Source: Sphingomonadaceae bacterium
Lineage (GTDB): Bacteria > Pseudomonadota > Alphaproteobacteria > Sphingomonadales > Sphingomonadaceae
Length of the DNA stretch: 49,059 nt
Reading direction: 5' to 3'
Assembly: GCA_025359445.1 (NCBI GenBank)
Contig: JANYGB010000062.1
Coordinates: 1-49,059 of the forward strand
A program made the position numbers and the translations under genes. Below, piece by piece: positions 33,494 through 41,937 of this stretch. Under the pieces are notes generated by a model, which did not search any database, was not told the DNA's origin, and was given only the letters and a program-made list of their open reading frames with translations. Numbering within the stretch: position 1 is the first letter of the stretch; the number at the start of each line of letters is the position of its first letter.

Positions 33494-33931
33494 GTGAGCG
33501 AACGCACTGTGATGGTCCTCAACGGGCCAAACCTCAATCTGCTTGGCGCCCGCGAACCGGCGATCTACGGCCACGAAACGCTGGACGATATCAATACGAG
33601 GCTGGTCGCGTACGGGACCGAGCTGGGACTGAGCGTCGAATGCCGCCAGACCAATCACGAAGGCACGCTGATCGACTGGCTGCATGAGGCGCGCGAGCTG
33701 GGTTTGCACGCGGTGTTACTCAATGCCGGGGCCTATACCCACACCTCCATCGCCCTGCACGATGCGATCCGCGCGATCGAACTGCCGGTGATCGAAGTCC
33801 ACTTGTCCGATCCTGAAACCCGCGAGCCGTTCCGCCACATTTCTTACGTCGGCATGGCGGCGGTGGATTGCGTGAAAGGCCTTGGCCCGCAAAGCTACAT
33901 TGTAGCGTTGGAACGGGCTGCTGCACTTTAG
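33494..33931 (+). CDS. aroQ: Type II 3-dehydroquinate dehydratase
   Basis: This 145-residue enzyme of the shikimate pathway converts 3-dehydroquinate to 3-dehydroshikimate. The type II signature is clear: LNGPNLNLLGAREPAIYG with the catalytic loop arginine and tyrosine, RQTNHEGTLIDWLHEA, the LNAGAYTHTSIALHDA motif with the catalytic histidine, and EVHLSDPETREPFRHIS. I chose the GTG at 33494 because GGAGG stands 7 bases upstream; an ATG 16 codons earlier lacks this. accB follows 71 bases downstream, as in many alphaproteobacteria, so a shared transcript is likely. Confidence 0.96.
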   Translation: MSERTVMVLNGPNLNLLGAREPAIYGHETLDDINTRLVAYGTELGLSVECRQTNHEGTLIDWLHEARELGLHAVLLNAGAYTHTSIALHDAIRAIELPVIEVHLSDPETREPFRHISYVGMAAVDCVKGLGPQSYIVALERAAAL

Positions 33932-34002
33932 GGCGCTTAGTGCTTGCCCTCGCCAGCCCCGCGCCGCATAGGCGAAAGCCCTGTTTCAGATAAGAGGTTC
34001 GC

Positions 34003-34482
34003 ATGAGCGAGACGAAGGGCGAAAGCCGCAGCAGCGGCATGAATATCGACAGCAAACTGGTGCGCGAACTTGCCGAATTGCTGAACGAAACCGGCCTGAC
34101 CGAGATTGAAGTCGAAGACGGCGGCCGCAAGATTAAGGTCGCGCGGCAACTGACTGCTGCTGCGCCGGTTCATCAGGTTGCTGCGGCACCTGTGCCCGCT
34201 CCTGCTATGCCCCTGCCTGCTGCTGCGACCGAACCTTCGGCGATTGATCCAGGTGCACTCAAATCGCCGATGGTCGGAACCTGCTACCTCTCGGCCGAGC
34301 CGGGCAGTCCGGCGTTCATCACGGTCGGACAGCAAGTCAAGGCGGGCGATACGCTGCTGATCATTGAGGCAATGAAGGTAATGAACCCGATCACCGCGAC
34401 CGCCGCCGGGACGATCAAGGCCATTCTCGTTGAAAACGCGCAGCCGGTCGAATTCGACCAGCCGCTGGTCGTCATTTCCTAA
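34003..34482 (+). CDS. accB: Acetyl-CoA carboxylase biotin carboxyl carrier protein
   Basis: This 159-residue carrier moves carboxyl groups within acetyl-CoA carboxylase, the first committed step of fatty acid synthesis. The N-terminal region ([20 protein letters not shown]) is typical, then comes an alanine/proline-rich linker (about 52-80), and the C-terminal biotinyl domain contains the biotinylated lysine in EAMKVMN. AccC starts two bases after its stop, so the pair is co-translated. Confidence 0.97.
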   Translation: MSETKGESRSSGMNIDSKLVRELAELLNETGLTEIEVEDGGRKIKVARQLTAAAPVHQVAAAPVPAPAMPLPAAATEPSAIDPGALKSPMVGTCYLSAEPGSPAFITVGQQVKAGDTLLIIEAMKVMNPITATAAGTIKAILVENAQPVEFDQPLVVIS

Positions 34483-34484
34483 GC

Positions 34485-35834
34485 ATGGGCATTTCCCGGA
34501 TACTGATCGCCAACCGCGGCGAAATCGCGCTGCGCATCCACCGCGCCGCGCACGAAATGGGGATCGAGACGGTCGCGGTGCACTCCACTGCCGATGCCGA
34601 CGCGATGCACGTGCGGCTGGCCGATCACGCGGTCTGCATCGGACCGCCCGCAGCCAAAGACAGCTACCTCAACATCCCCGCGATTATTTCGGCGGCCGAA
34701 ATCTCGCACGCCGATGCGATCCACCCCGGGTACGGGTTTCTGTCCGAAAACGCGCAGTTCGCTGAAATTGTCGAAGCGCACGGGCTGATCTGGATCGGTC
34801 CCAAGCCCGAACACATCCGCACCATGGGTGATAAGATCGAGGCCAAACGCACTGCGGGTGCCCTGGGTCTGCCATTGGTCCCCGGCTCGGACGGCGCGGT
34901 CAGCGAAATCGGCGAGGCCAAGCGCATCGCCGAGCAGGCCGGCTACCCGGTGATCATCAAGGCCGCGTCTGGCGGCGGCGGGCGCGGGATGAAGGTCTGC
35001 AACGGTCCCGAAGAGCTTGAAACGCTGATTGCGCAGGCCGGGAGTGAGGCCAAGGCCGCGTTCGGCGATGCCACGGTCTATATCGAGAAATACCTCGGCA
35101 ACCCGCGCCACATTGAATTCCAGGTATTCGGCGACGGCAATGGCGAGGCGATCCATCTGGGCGAACGCGATTGCTCGCTCCAGCGGCGTCACCAGAAGGT
35201 GCTCGAAGAAGCCCCCTCGCCAGTGATCACGCCCGAAGAGCGGAGCCGGATGGGCGGGATCGTCGCCCAGGCGATGGCCGGTATGGCCTACCGCGGCGCG
35301 GGCACGATCGAATTCCTGTGGGAAAACGGCGAGTTTTACTTCATCGAAATGAACACCAGGCTGCAAGTCGAGCACCCGGTGACCGAAGCGATCACCGGCC
35401 TCGATCTTGTGCGCGAACAGATCCGCATCGCCGACGGCAAGCCGCTTTCGGTTAAACAGGAAGACATCGAATTCACCGGCCACGCGATCGAATGCCGGAT
35501 CAACGCCGAAGACCCGTGGAACTTCACCCCTTCACCGGGGTTGGTTACGAATTATCACGCAGCGGGCGGCATGAATGTGCGAGTCGATAGCGGGCTCTAC
35601 GCCGGGTACAAAATCCCGCCGTACTACGATTCCATGATCGCCAAACTGATCGTCAAAGGCCGCACCCGCGAAGGCTGCATCATGCGGCTCAAGCGGGCGC
35701 TCGAGGAAATGGTGATCGGCGGGGTGAATACCTCAATCCCGCTGCACCAGGCGCTGATGAAGGATCCCGATTTCATCGATGGGAACTACACGATCAAGTG
35801 GCTGGAGGAATGGCTGGCGAAGCGGGTGGGGTAA
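34485..35834 (+). CDS. accC: Acetyl-CoA carboxylase biotin carboxylase subunit
   Basis: This 449-residue ATP-grasp enzyme carboxylates the biotin carried by AccB. Visible motifs are [12 protein letters not shown] at the N-terminus, [15 protein letters not shown], the glycine-rich ATP loop [48 protein letters not shown] and the RINAEDP segment of the C-terminal domain. The start ATG is two bases past accB. The next gene is on the opposite strand. Confidence 0.98.
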   Translation: MGISRILIANRGEIALRIHRAAHEMGIETVAVHSTADADAMHVRLADHAVCIGPPAAKDSYLNIPAIISAAEISHADAIHPGYGFLSENAQFAEIVEAHGLIWIGPKPEHIRTMGDKIEAKRTAGALGLPLVPGSDGAVSEIGEAKRIAEQAGYPVIIKAASGGGGRGMKVCNGPEELETLIAQAGSEAKAAFGDATVYIEKYLGNPRHIEFQVFGDGNGEAIHLGERDCSLQRRHQKVLEEAPSPVITPEERSRMGGIVAQAMAGMAYRGAGTIEFLWENGEFYFIEMNTRLQVEHPVTEAITGLDLVREQIRIADGKPLSVKQEDIEFTGHAIECRINAEDPWNFTPSPGLVTNYHAAGGMNVRVDSGLYAGYKIPPYYDSMIAKLIVKGRTREGCIMRLKRALEEMVIGGVNTSIPLHQALMKDPDFIDGNYTIKWLEEWLAKRVG

Positions 35835-35848
35835 GCGATTAGCCAAGC

Positions 35849-36493
35849 TCAGTATCGATGCCGATGGCTATCCGCGAATTGCTGACTGAATGGTGGCGAC
35901 AATCGAATCGCGTGTCTGGCGGCTACGCCATCCACATACAGGCAAACGATATTGTCCTCATGTCCGCCGGCCAATGTTTGGCTTTGACGTTTCGGATCGA
36001 ACCGACGCACTTTGGCGCCAATAACTTCGACCTTTGCCATGCACTGGCTGGCGAAGACCGTCGATTGAATGCAACGTCGCAGGAAACCCGCCTCGAAGCG
36101 CGAAAGGTCTTTTCCTAGCTGTTCGCGGATTGCTTCGATGAAGCCATCGTCTTCGCTGCCTTCTCGCCATTTGTGAAGCGCATAGTAGCCCGCATAGTCC
36201 GAAAATTGTCCTGATCGATGGCTGTCGATCATTGAGTCCCAGCCGTCGGGAAATACTTTTTCGGGTTCGTAACCGCATTCCTTGCCGTCGGATGGCGGGA
36301 TGACGGTCATGAACAGTCGTCCTGCTGGCAGTTGCGAGCGATAAGCTTGTACCAACTTGCCGATTTCAGCGTCTTTTGGAGGCAAAAGCTGGTTGCCAAA
36401 AGGCGGCATCGCCGCAGCAATTCCAGCAATCAGGACGGGTCCTAGAATCGCGCCCAATGCGAATATCACAATAAGGCGCACGAATTTGAGCAC
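35849..36493 (-). CDS. Hypothetical membrane-anchored protein
   Basis: The 214-residue product begins with a hydrophobic segment (VRLIVIFALGAILGPVLIAGIAAA) that is either a signal peptide or a membrane anchor. The rest is polar and likely periplasmic, with four cysteines (CGYEP, RRC, SQC and VCLYV) that could pair. I do not recognise a family. It lies 4 bases downstream of the Lrp-type regulator gene on the same strand, so the two may be co-transcribed. Some features (lower GC near the end and a long histidine/arginine tail) differ from the surroundings. Confidence 0.6.
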   Translation of the reverse strand: MLKFVRLIVIFALGAILGPVLIAGIAAAMPPFGNQLLPPKDAEIGKLVQAYRSQLPAGRLFMTVIPPSDGKECGYEPEKVFPDGWDSMIDSHRSGQFSDYAGYYALHKWREGSEDDGFIEAIREQLGKDLSRFEAGFLRRCIQSTVFASQCMAKVEVIGAKVRRFDPKRQSQTLAGGHEDNIVCLYVDGVAARHAIRLSPPFSQQFADSHRHRY

Positions 36494-36497
36494 GAGC

Positions 36498-36962
36498 CTA
36501 CTCCAACGGTACCCCAGGCATCTGCTTCGCCGTCCGGATCGTCAAACTCGTCTTCACACTCGCCACGTTGGGCGCTGGCGTAAGCTTCGAAGTCAGAAAC
36601 TCCTGAAAGCTCTGCAAGTCCTTGCTGACGATCTTCAGGATAAAATCGATCTCGCCGTTGAGCATGTGGCATTCGCGCACTTCGGGCAGGTCGCGCATTG
36701 CTTCCTCAAACTGGCGAAGCGCTTCTTCGGCCTGGCTCTTGAGGCTGACCATCGCGAAGACAGTGATGGCAAACCCGAGTTTCGACGAATCGAGATCGGC
36801 GTGATAGCCGCGGATAACGCCCAGTTCTTCGAGCGCGCGGACCCGGCGCAGGCACGGCGGCGCGGTCAGGCCGACGCGGCTGGCCAGCTCGACATTGGTC
36901 ACCCGTCCCTCATCCTGAAGTTCCGACAACAAGCGCCGATCGATTGAATCGAGATTGGCCAT
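36498..36962 (-). CDS. Lrp/AsnC-family transcriptional regulator
   Basis: This 154-residue regulator has an N-terminal winged HTH (LDSIDRRLLSELQDEGRVTNVELASRVGLTAP is its span, about 4-35, then CLRRVRALEELGVIRGY) and a C-terminal RAM ligand-sensing domain (VRECHMLNGEIDFILKIV). Members sense amino acids as octamers or similar assemblies and control metabolism or transport. The target cannot be inferred. A hypothetical membrane gene follows 4 bases downstream. Confidence 0.93.
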   Translation of the reverse strand: MANLDSIDRRLLSELQDEGRVTNVELASRVGLTAPPCLRRVRALEELGVIRGYHADLDSSKLGFAITVFAMVSLKSQAEEALRQFEEAMRDLPEVRECHMLNGEIDFILKIVSKDLQSFQEFLTSKLTPAPNVASVKTSLTIRTAKQMPGVPLE

Positions 36963-37166
36963 CCATCCACCCTTTTATGCCGCATCGCGCAGCAGAATGC
37001 CCATATTGGGCAACAATTGCCGTGATGCCTATCCCGGACTGCTAATTTTATTGTTTATGCTCGCAACTGTCCCGCTTTGCAACGCACCAATCGCGCGCGG
37101 TTTGGACTGGGGACAAGTCTGCTACCCCGCCTCGCGTGCACCCCGCACAAGAGTTTAGAAGCCGCC

Positions 37167-38840
37167 ATGCATTTCGATGACCGCCTTGAAACCGTGCTGC
37201 GCATGCGCGCTGACGGGGCCGGGTTGCGGCGCATTCAGTTCCGCCAATTGCTCGATTTGCTCGGCACTTCGCCCGCCGAGGCACGCGGCGACCAGATCGA
37301 CCTCGCCTACCTGTGCATGGCCGAGATCGGCGGCGTAATCCCGCCCGATGAGCGCATTGCCATGCTGCGCGATCCCGCCCTGCGGCTACGCTCACCGCGG
37401 TTGGTGGCGGTGCTCAGTGCCACCGAACCGCAATTGGCCCAGGCCACCCTGCAACGCGCGCAGCTGAGCCCGGAGCAATGGCTCGACCTGATCCCCGCCC
37501 TGCCCCCCGGCGCGCGCCCGGCGCTGCGCCAGCGCAGCGATTTGCCCGGCGTGGTCAAAGCGTTGCTGGTCCGGCTGGGGATCAATGATCGGGGGCTGCC
37601 CGCAGCCGAAAGCGCAGTGGTTGCCGTCTCAGCCAACGATGATGAACAAGATGCAATAACCGAGCCTGAGCCCAACGAAGGCATCGGCGCGATTGTCCGC
37701 CGGATCGAGGCCTATCGCCGCGCCAAGACCGTGGTCGATCTCCGCGTTCCTGGCGATTCGCCGCGGTTGCCGCTGGGCGAAGACCATGTCCTGAGTGTGC
37801 CCGACACCGTTCGCGCTGCCGATTTTGCCAGCGACGCACAGCTGCGGATCGTGTGGAGCGATGCGGGCGTTGCGCCGATGCTGGTGGGTATGCGGCTGAA
37901 CCGCACCTCGGCCATTGACCAGACCTTGCGTCAGCGTCAGCCGCTCACCTCTCAGCCGCTCGAATTGCTCGGCGCACCAGCCATCGCGGGACAATGGCAA
38001 GTCGACGCCGCGCCCTGGTTCGATCCGCTGACCGGGCAATTTCGCGGCTATCGCGGGCGCTTGCGCCGCCCGGCTACGGTCACCGCGCCGGCGCCTGCCA
38101 ATCCGCCGGTGACAGACAGCGCCGCCGACCGCATCCGCCAGATGCTCCACGAACTGCGCACGCCGGTAAACGCGATCCAGGGTTTTGCCGAGATCATCCA
38201 GCAGCAGCTGTTCGGCCCGACCCCGCACGAATACCGCGCGCTGGCCGCAGGGATTGCGGGGGACGCGGCGCGGATTCTCTCAGCGTTCGAAGAACTGGAG
38301 CGGCTCGCCAGGCTTGAAAGCGGGGCCTTGGACATGACTGCGGGCGAAACCGATCTGGCGCAGCTAACCGCCGCCACCGTAGCCCAACTTGGTGCACATA
38401 CCGCCAGCCGCAGCAGCGGCTTTGTGTTGCGCGTCGATGGCGAGCCCCTGCCCGTTCCGCTTGACCGGCTGGAGCTTGAACGGATCGTCTGGCGCTTGCT
38501 GGCGACCTGTGCGGGGACCAGCGCTCCGGGCGAACAACTCAAATTGCGGCTCAAGGCCAAGGATGGTGTGGCGCGGCTAGACCTTGCGCTGCCCGCCACC
38601 CTCGCCGTCATGCTAGGCGACGCGCCGTTCGAAGCGGCCGTGGGCGCAGTGCCGCAGGTTATTTCCGCTGGCGTGTTCGGGATCGGATTTGCACTGCGGC
38701 TGGCCCGCGCCGAAGCGCGCGCCGCCGGGGGCGATCTGGTTCGCAAAGGCGATCGGTTGCGGTTAACCTTGCCGGGGTTGACCGCCACACTCCCCGGCCA
38801 TACCCACAGCGCCGATGGGGATTCAATCGGCAACGGCTGA
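37167..38840 (+). CDS. Histidine kinase-like protein with a degenerate ATPase domain
   Basis: The 557-residue product has an N-terminal helical region of about 150 residues, a middle region with a PAS-like strand pattern, and near residue 345 a clear dimerisation box with phospho-accepting histidine (MLHELRTPVNAIQGFAEIIQ). The following ATPase-like domain is degenerate: where the N box should be there is RLLATCAGTSAPG without the asparagine, and no DxGxG G1 motif is seen; only a G2-like IGFALRLARAEARAAGG remains. It may be a phosphotransferase, like ChpT, or a non-catalytic scaffold. I chose the ATG at 37167. The deacetylase gene follows 21 bases downstream. Confidence 0.75.
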   Translation: MHFDDRLETVLRMRADGAGLRRIQFRQLLDLLGTSPAEARGDQIDLAYLCMAEIGGVIPPDERIAMLRDPALRLRSPRLVAVLSATEPQLAQATLQRAQLSPEQWLDLIPALPPGARPALRQRSDLPGVVKALLVRLGINDRGLPAAESAVVAVSANDDEQDAITEPEPNEGIGAIVRRIEAYRRAKTVVDLRVPGDSPRLPLGEDHVLSVPDTVRAADFASDAQLRIVWSDAGVAPMLVGMRLNRTSAIDQTLRQRQPLTSQPLELLGAPAIAGQWQVDAAPWFDPLTGQFRGYRGRLRRPATVTAPAPANPPVTDSAADRIRQMLHELRTPVNAIQGFAEIIQQQLFGPTPHEYRALAAGIAGDAARILSAFEELERLARLESGALDMTAGETDLAQLTAATVAQLGAHTASRSSGFVLRVDGEPLPVPLDRLELERIVWRLLATCAGTSAPGEQLKLRLKAKDGVARLDLALPATLAVMLGDAPFEAAVGAVPQVISAGVFGIGFALRLARAEARAAGGDLVRKGDRLRLTLPGLTATLPGHTHSADGDSIGNG

Positions 38841-38861
38841 TCAATTTGGGGAATAAACAAC

Positions 38862-39866
38862 TTGGCAGAGACGCGGATCACCGACCTGCCTAACCCGCCG
38901 GATTTCGTTGCGTTCAAGCCCGGGTTCGGTCAGCGCTTTCTGCTGACTGTCGACACCGAAGAAGAATTTGATTGGGACAAGCCGCTCGCGCGCGAAGAGC
39001 ACACAGTCCTCACCGTCGCGCGGCTGGCCAAATTTCAGGAGTTCTGCGAAGGCCAGGGCGTGGTGCCGGTCTATCTGATCGATTACCCGATCGCCACATC
39101 GTCCGCCGCCGCAGAAATTCTCCGCCCGGCAATTGCTGCGGGCAAGGCTGAAGTCGGCGTCCAGCTCCACCCCTGGGTCAGCCCGCCGCACGATGAAGAG
39201 GTCAACCAGCACAACAGTTTTGCCGGAAATCTTCCCGCTTCGCTGGAACAGGCCAAGTTCCGCAAATTGCGCGATGCCATTGCTGAAAACTTCGGTGCGC
39301 CGCCGCTGATCTACCGCGCGGGACGCTATGGCGTCGGCCCCAACACCGCCGATATTCTGTCGAGCGGCGGGATCGCAATCGACAGTTCGGTCCGCTCATG
39401 CTTCGATTATTCATCGCAAGGCGGTCCCAATTTTCGCGAGTTTCCGCTCCGGCCTTATTGGTTGGACCGCAGCAAAGGCCTGATGGAACTGCCGCTGACC
39501 ACGGTTTACTGGGGCGTGCTGCGCCAGATCGGGGGGTGGCTTTATCCCCAGATGTGGCGCGTGCCGCGGCTGCGCGGGCTGCTCGCGCATGTCGGCTTGC
39601 TCGAACGAATTCCGCTCACCCCGGAAGGCGTGACGGTCGAAGAAGCGGTGCGCGGGATCGATATAGCGGTTGACCACGAGCTGCCGGTGCTGGTGCTGTC
39701 GTTCCATAGTCCGTCGCTCGCGCCCGGCTACACTCCCTATGTGCGCAGCGAGGATGATCTCGATGCGCTGTACGACTGGTGGCGGAGGGTTTTTGCCTAC
39801 CTGAAGCAGCGCGGCGTCCAGCCCACGACGGTGCGCGAGCTGGTTGATGCAGCAGCGCTTGCCTAA
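38862..39866 (+). CDS. WalW-like polysaccharide deacetylase-family protein
   Basis: The 334-residue product resembles the WalW group of the polysaccharide deacetylase superfamily, found near capsule or lipopolysaccharide genes. The NodB-like barrel is suggested by FLLTVDTEEEFDW (metal-binding aspartate), GVQLHPWVSPP (a histidine site), YRAGRYGVGPNTADIL and LPVLVLSFHSPSL near the end. The start is a TTG with GGGGAA about 9 bases upstream; no ATG fits better. It probably acts on an acetylated glycan, but the substrate is unknown. It lies 21 bases after the degenerate kinase gene and may share its transcript. Confidence 0.82.
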   Translation: MAETRITDLPNPPDFVAFKPGFGQRFLLTVDTEEEFDWDKPLAREEHTVLTVARLAKFQEFCEGQGVVPVYLIDYPIATSSAAAEILRPAIAAGKAEVGVQLHPWVSPPHDEEVNQHNSFAGNLPASLEQAKFRKLRDAIAENFGAPPLIYRAGRYGVGPNTADILSSGGIAIDSSVRSCFDYSSQGGPNFREFPLRPYWLDRSKGLMELPLTTVYWGVLRQIGGWLYPQMWRVPRLRGLLAHVGLLERIPLTPEGVTVEEAVRGIDIAVDHELPVLVLSFHSPSLAPGYTPYVRSEDDLDALYDWWRRVFAYLKQRGVQPTTVRELVDAAALA

Positions 39867-39872
39867 CCGCGC

Positions 39873-39901
39873 TTGCTTAAGTGATCGGGCCGAGCTAACG
39901 C
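39873..39901 (+). promoter_or_regulatory. Candidate promoter of the CAU-anticodon tRNA
   Basis: TTGCTT (39873-39878), exactly 17 bases, and TAACGC (39896-39901) lie 20 bases before the tRNA. The -10 element is a weaker match than those of the other RNA genes here. Confidence 0.4.
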
Positions 39902-39921
39902 GCGCCGTCGCTTCGCCTGAT

Positions 39922-39998
39922 GGGCCTGTAGCTCAGTTGGTTAGAGCTGGCCGCTCATAACGGCTAGGTCGCGGGTTCGATTCCTGCCGGGCCCACCA
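39922..39998 (+). tRNA. tRNA with CAU anticodon (Met, or Ile2 read with lysidine)
   Basis: The 77-base sequence folds normally: acceptor GGGCCTG with CGGGCCC, D-loop GCTCAGTTGGTTAGAGC, anticodon loop CTCATAA (anticodon CAU), T-loop GTTCGATTC and encoded CCA. The body resembles the minor isoleucine tRNA more than elongator or initiator Met, in which case C34 would be changed to lysidine by TilS and the tRNA would read AUA. Sequence alone does not settle which. Confidence 0.9.
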
Positions 39999-40020
39999 CG
40001 GCGACAGAGATACCCCAGGT

Positions 40021-40097
<77 letters not shown>

Positions 40098-40199
40098 CAT
40101 TCCTAAACCCGCAGAAACCGGTCGTTTCGATCGACGATGATGTAGCACATCATGTTGCAACTGGCGTAGCAAGAAAACTTCCCCTCAAGAGCTCTGCCA

Positions 40200-41072
40200 A
40201 TGCGGCCTGAGAGCACCCTGGTTTCACCATTCACCATGCCATCGACAAAGAAGCTTACTAATTATCGCAGGAGCCAGTTCAAGGGCCCCAGACGTGCAAA
40301 ACCGAAGGTCCGGGAGTTGAATCAAGGCATCCGTGACAGAATCAAAAACGAAAAAGAGTTGCTGGAACGGCTCGTTCGCGATGCGGATGCCCGTCGGTCA
40401 CTGTTGCAGGCGATCGGCACGCCCGCACCCTTCGTAGTATGGAATGATTTTGACCAGCGCTGTGTGGACCTTACCGAGGTCAATCTCAATCAGCTGCCGA
40501 AGTGGGAAGACATCGGCGAGTTCCTGAAATTGCACCTCCTGTTCCAGGTTGCGCTGGAACTTGGTGGCTACTCCTTCACCGTCAGGGTGCGGCCAGACTT
40601 GGAAGCAAAGTGGGATGCTGAAGGCAAGGACCCGATGGATCGCATCAAGCGTGCGACGGGGAAGACTCTTCAGGAACAGGGTCTCAAGGGTCTCGAATAC
40701 GCTTTTGTCCTCGAAGCACACACACGGCGTGGGGGAAGCCGGACACCACTTCACCTCCATGGCTTCTTTATTGCGGACGACCCTCTCGATTCTCCGCGGT
40801 TCCTGGTGGCGATGGAGAAGGCTATCGCTGCTCACCCAAAAGGACGCGCAGCGGCTGGCATTAGACCAAAGTCAGGTCCGGCAGTGAAGTCCGAGCAATC
40901 CTATGACAAGATCGATGGCAGTCCTCACGGGCGGGGGCGTTGGGCTACCTATATCGCCAAGAATGCCACTCGCTGGCGCGCCGGTCTCAGTCGCCGCATC
41001 TACATTTCGCAGCCGGCAACGCAGACTGCGCGTGAATTCTGGGCGTTGATCCGCGAAGATCCGATTGCATGA
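40200..41072 (+). CDS. Putative HUH-type nuclease (replication-initiator-like)
   Basis: The 290-residue product (278 if the ATG at 40236 is used) has a basic N-terminus and shows the hallmarks of HUH single-strand endonucleases: a strand leading to LHLHGFF (histidines 185 and 187 give the HUH motif) and, 65 residues later, a tyrosine-lysine motif WATYIAKNATRW (Y251, K254). The spacing fits rolling-circle Rep proteins or related transposases. The family is not one I can name. No partner genes or origin were recognised. It lies about 100 bases past tRNA-Pro(TGG), so it may be cargo or remnant of an integrated replicon. Neither start has a good ribosome binding site. Confidence 0.65.
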   Translation: MRPESTLVSPFTMPSTKKLTNYRRSQFKGPRRAKPKVRELNQGIRDRIKNEKELLERLVRDADARRSLLQAIGTPAPFVVWNDFDQRCVDLTEVNLNQLPKWEDIGEFLKLHLLFQVALELGGYSFTVRVRPDLEAKWDAEGKDPMDRIKRATGKTLQEQGLKGLEYAFVLEAHTRRGGSRTPLHLHGFFIADDPLDSPRFLVAMEKAIAAHPKGRAAAGIRPKSGPAVKSEQSYDKIDGSPHGRGRWATYIAKNATRWRAGLSRRIYISQPATQTAREFWALIREDPIA

Positions 41073-41186
41073 CCACTCACCTCCGGTGCGCACATAGGTC
41101 TTGAAGCTCAGGGATTCGCTTGGTGGTCATGCCCCTAGGAAACCTTGCACTGAACCGCCTTACCGGCTTGATGAAAGGTTTTGCCA

Positions 41187-41530
41187 TCAAGCCGCATACC
41201 TTCCATCCTCGAGCCGGCGTGCCATGCCGATGCCAGCGAGTGCATCGAGCACCGGGCTGAGGCTTGCTGTGCGCTTGCCCTTGAAGGCCCGTGCGACGTC
41301 TTGGGGAGCGAGTGGGGCCCCTGCGCCCAACAGCACACCTGCTGAACCGCGCTGACCTGCTCAGGGAGCGTTACAGGCCACGGGATGACATTGTCGGGCA
41401 ACACAGTTGCACCATCAACACCAATCAGCTGACACAATCCGTTGATGAAGCTTTGTGTGTTGGCGAGTTCGCTGCCCCCGGTATCGCGCCACTGGGCGAT
41501 AAACTGTTCTATATCGCCGGAGTTTCCCAT
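41187..41530 (-). pseudogene. Internally deleted DNA methyltransferase (large single-chain type)
   Basis: From the ATG at 41530 the minus strand encodes FIAQWRDTGGSELANTQSFI, the start typical of large SAM-dependent DNA methyltransferases of about 1000 residues (mega-methylase, type IIG-like). It jumps almost at once to IPWPVTLPEQVSAV, which belongs near their C-terminus. A frameshift near 41340 then moves the rest, APLAPQDVARAFKGKRTA to the end GMARRLEDGRYAA, into another frame that stops at 41187. The whole catalytic middle is missing. It is therefore a deletion remnant with a frameshift. Confidence 0.7.
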
Positions 41531-41591
41531 CTATCCGAAGCAAAGCACAGCAATGGCCGACTGGCAACTTACCTGGGCGGTCGGTAGTCAC

Positions 41592-41735
41592 TCAGTTTGA
41601 ATTTGGGCGGTCGAGAAGCGCAGTTTCGATCCGGCGCAGTGTCTCAGCCGAGATCGCAGTGTTACGAGCAGTTTGAAAAACTGCGACCATCACAAGGAGG
41701 TTCAGTGCAACGCCAATTAGAATCGCGATTTCCAT
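41592..41735 (-). CDS. Small single-helix membrane protein
   Basis: A 47-residue frame starts at the ATG at 41735, with AAAGGGAAG about 2-10 bases upstream. It has one membrane helix (MEIAILIGVALNLLVMVAVF) and a short polar tail with NTAISAETLRRIETAL. It lies 10 bases after the frame at 41746-41904 on the same strand, suggesting a tiny operon. No family is recognised. Confidence 0.5.
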   Translation of the reverse strand: MEIAILIGVALNLLVMVAVFQTARNTAISAETLRRIETALLDRPNSN

Positions 41736-41745
41736 TGCTTCCCTT

Positions 41746-41904
41746 TCAAACTGCCCGTTTCTTGTATGGTCCACGAGGCTTAGACGCGGGAGCGTCTGCG
41801 TCAATGCGCGCGATCACGTCCTCAAGCGACCAGAGCCGGATACAGTTGCATTGCCACCCACTTAACTGAATTGCCCACCCGCATCCCGTCATAAGACTGT
41901 TCAT
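41746..41904 (-). CDS. Small basic protein of unknown function
   Basis: A 52-residue frame starts at the ATG at 41904 (GAGAG about 6 bases upstream). It has a hydrophobic, cysteine-containing start (TGCGWAIQLSGWQCNCIRL), a helix LEDVIARIDADAP, and a basic KPRGPYKKRAV end similar to AT-hook-like tails of other small sphingomonad proteins. The small membrane-protein gene follows. Function is unknown. Weak evidence: size and spacing. Confidence 0.4.
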   Translation of the reverse strand: MNSLMTGCGWAIQLSGWQCNCIRLWSLEDVIARIDADAPASKPRGPYKKRAV

Positions 41905-41937
41905 GGTGCTCTCAACGACAACGAAGTGAGAACACAC

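Noticed and set aside
40137..40153. Small hairpin after tRNA-Pro(TGG) (ATGATGT-AGC-ACATCAT) as a terminator
   Set aside because: The stem is only 7 bases, AT-rich, and no T-run follows; the evidence is too weak to annotate.
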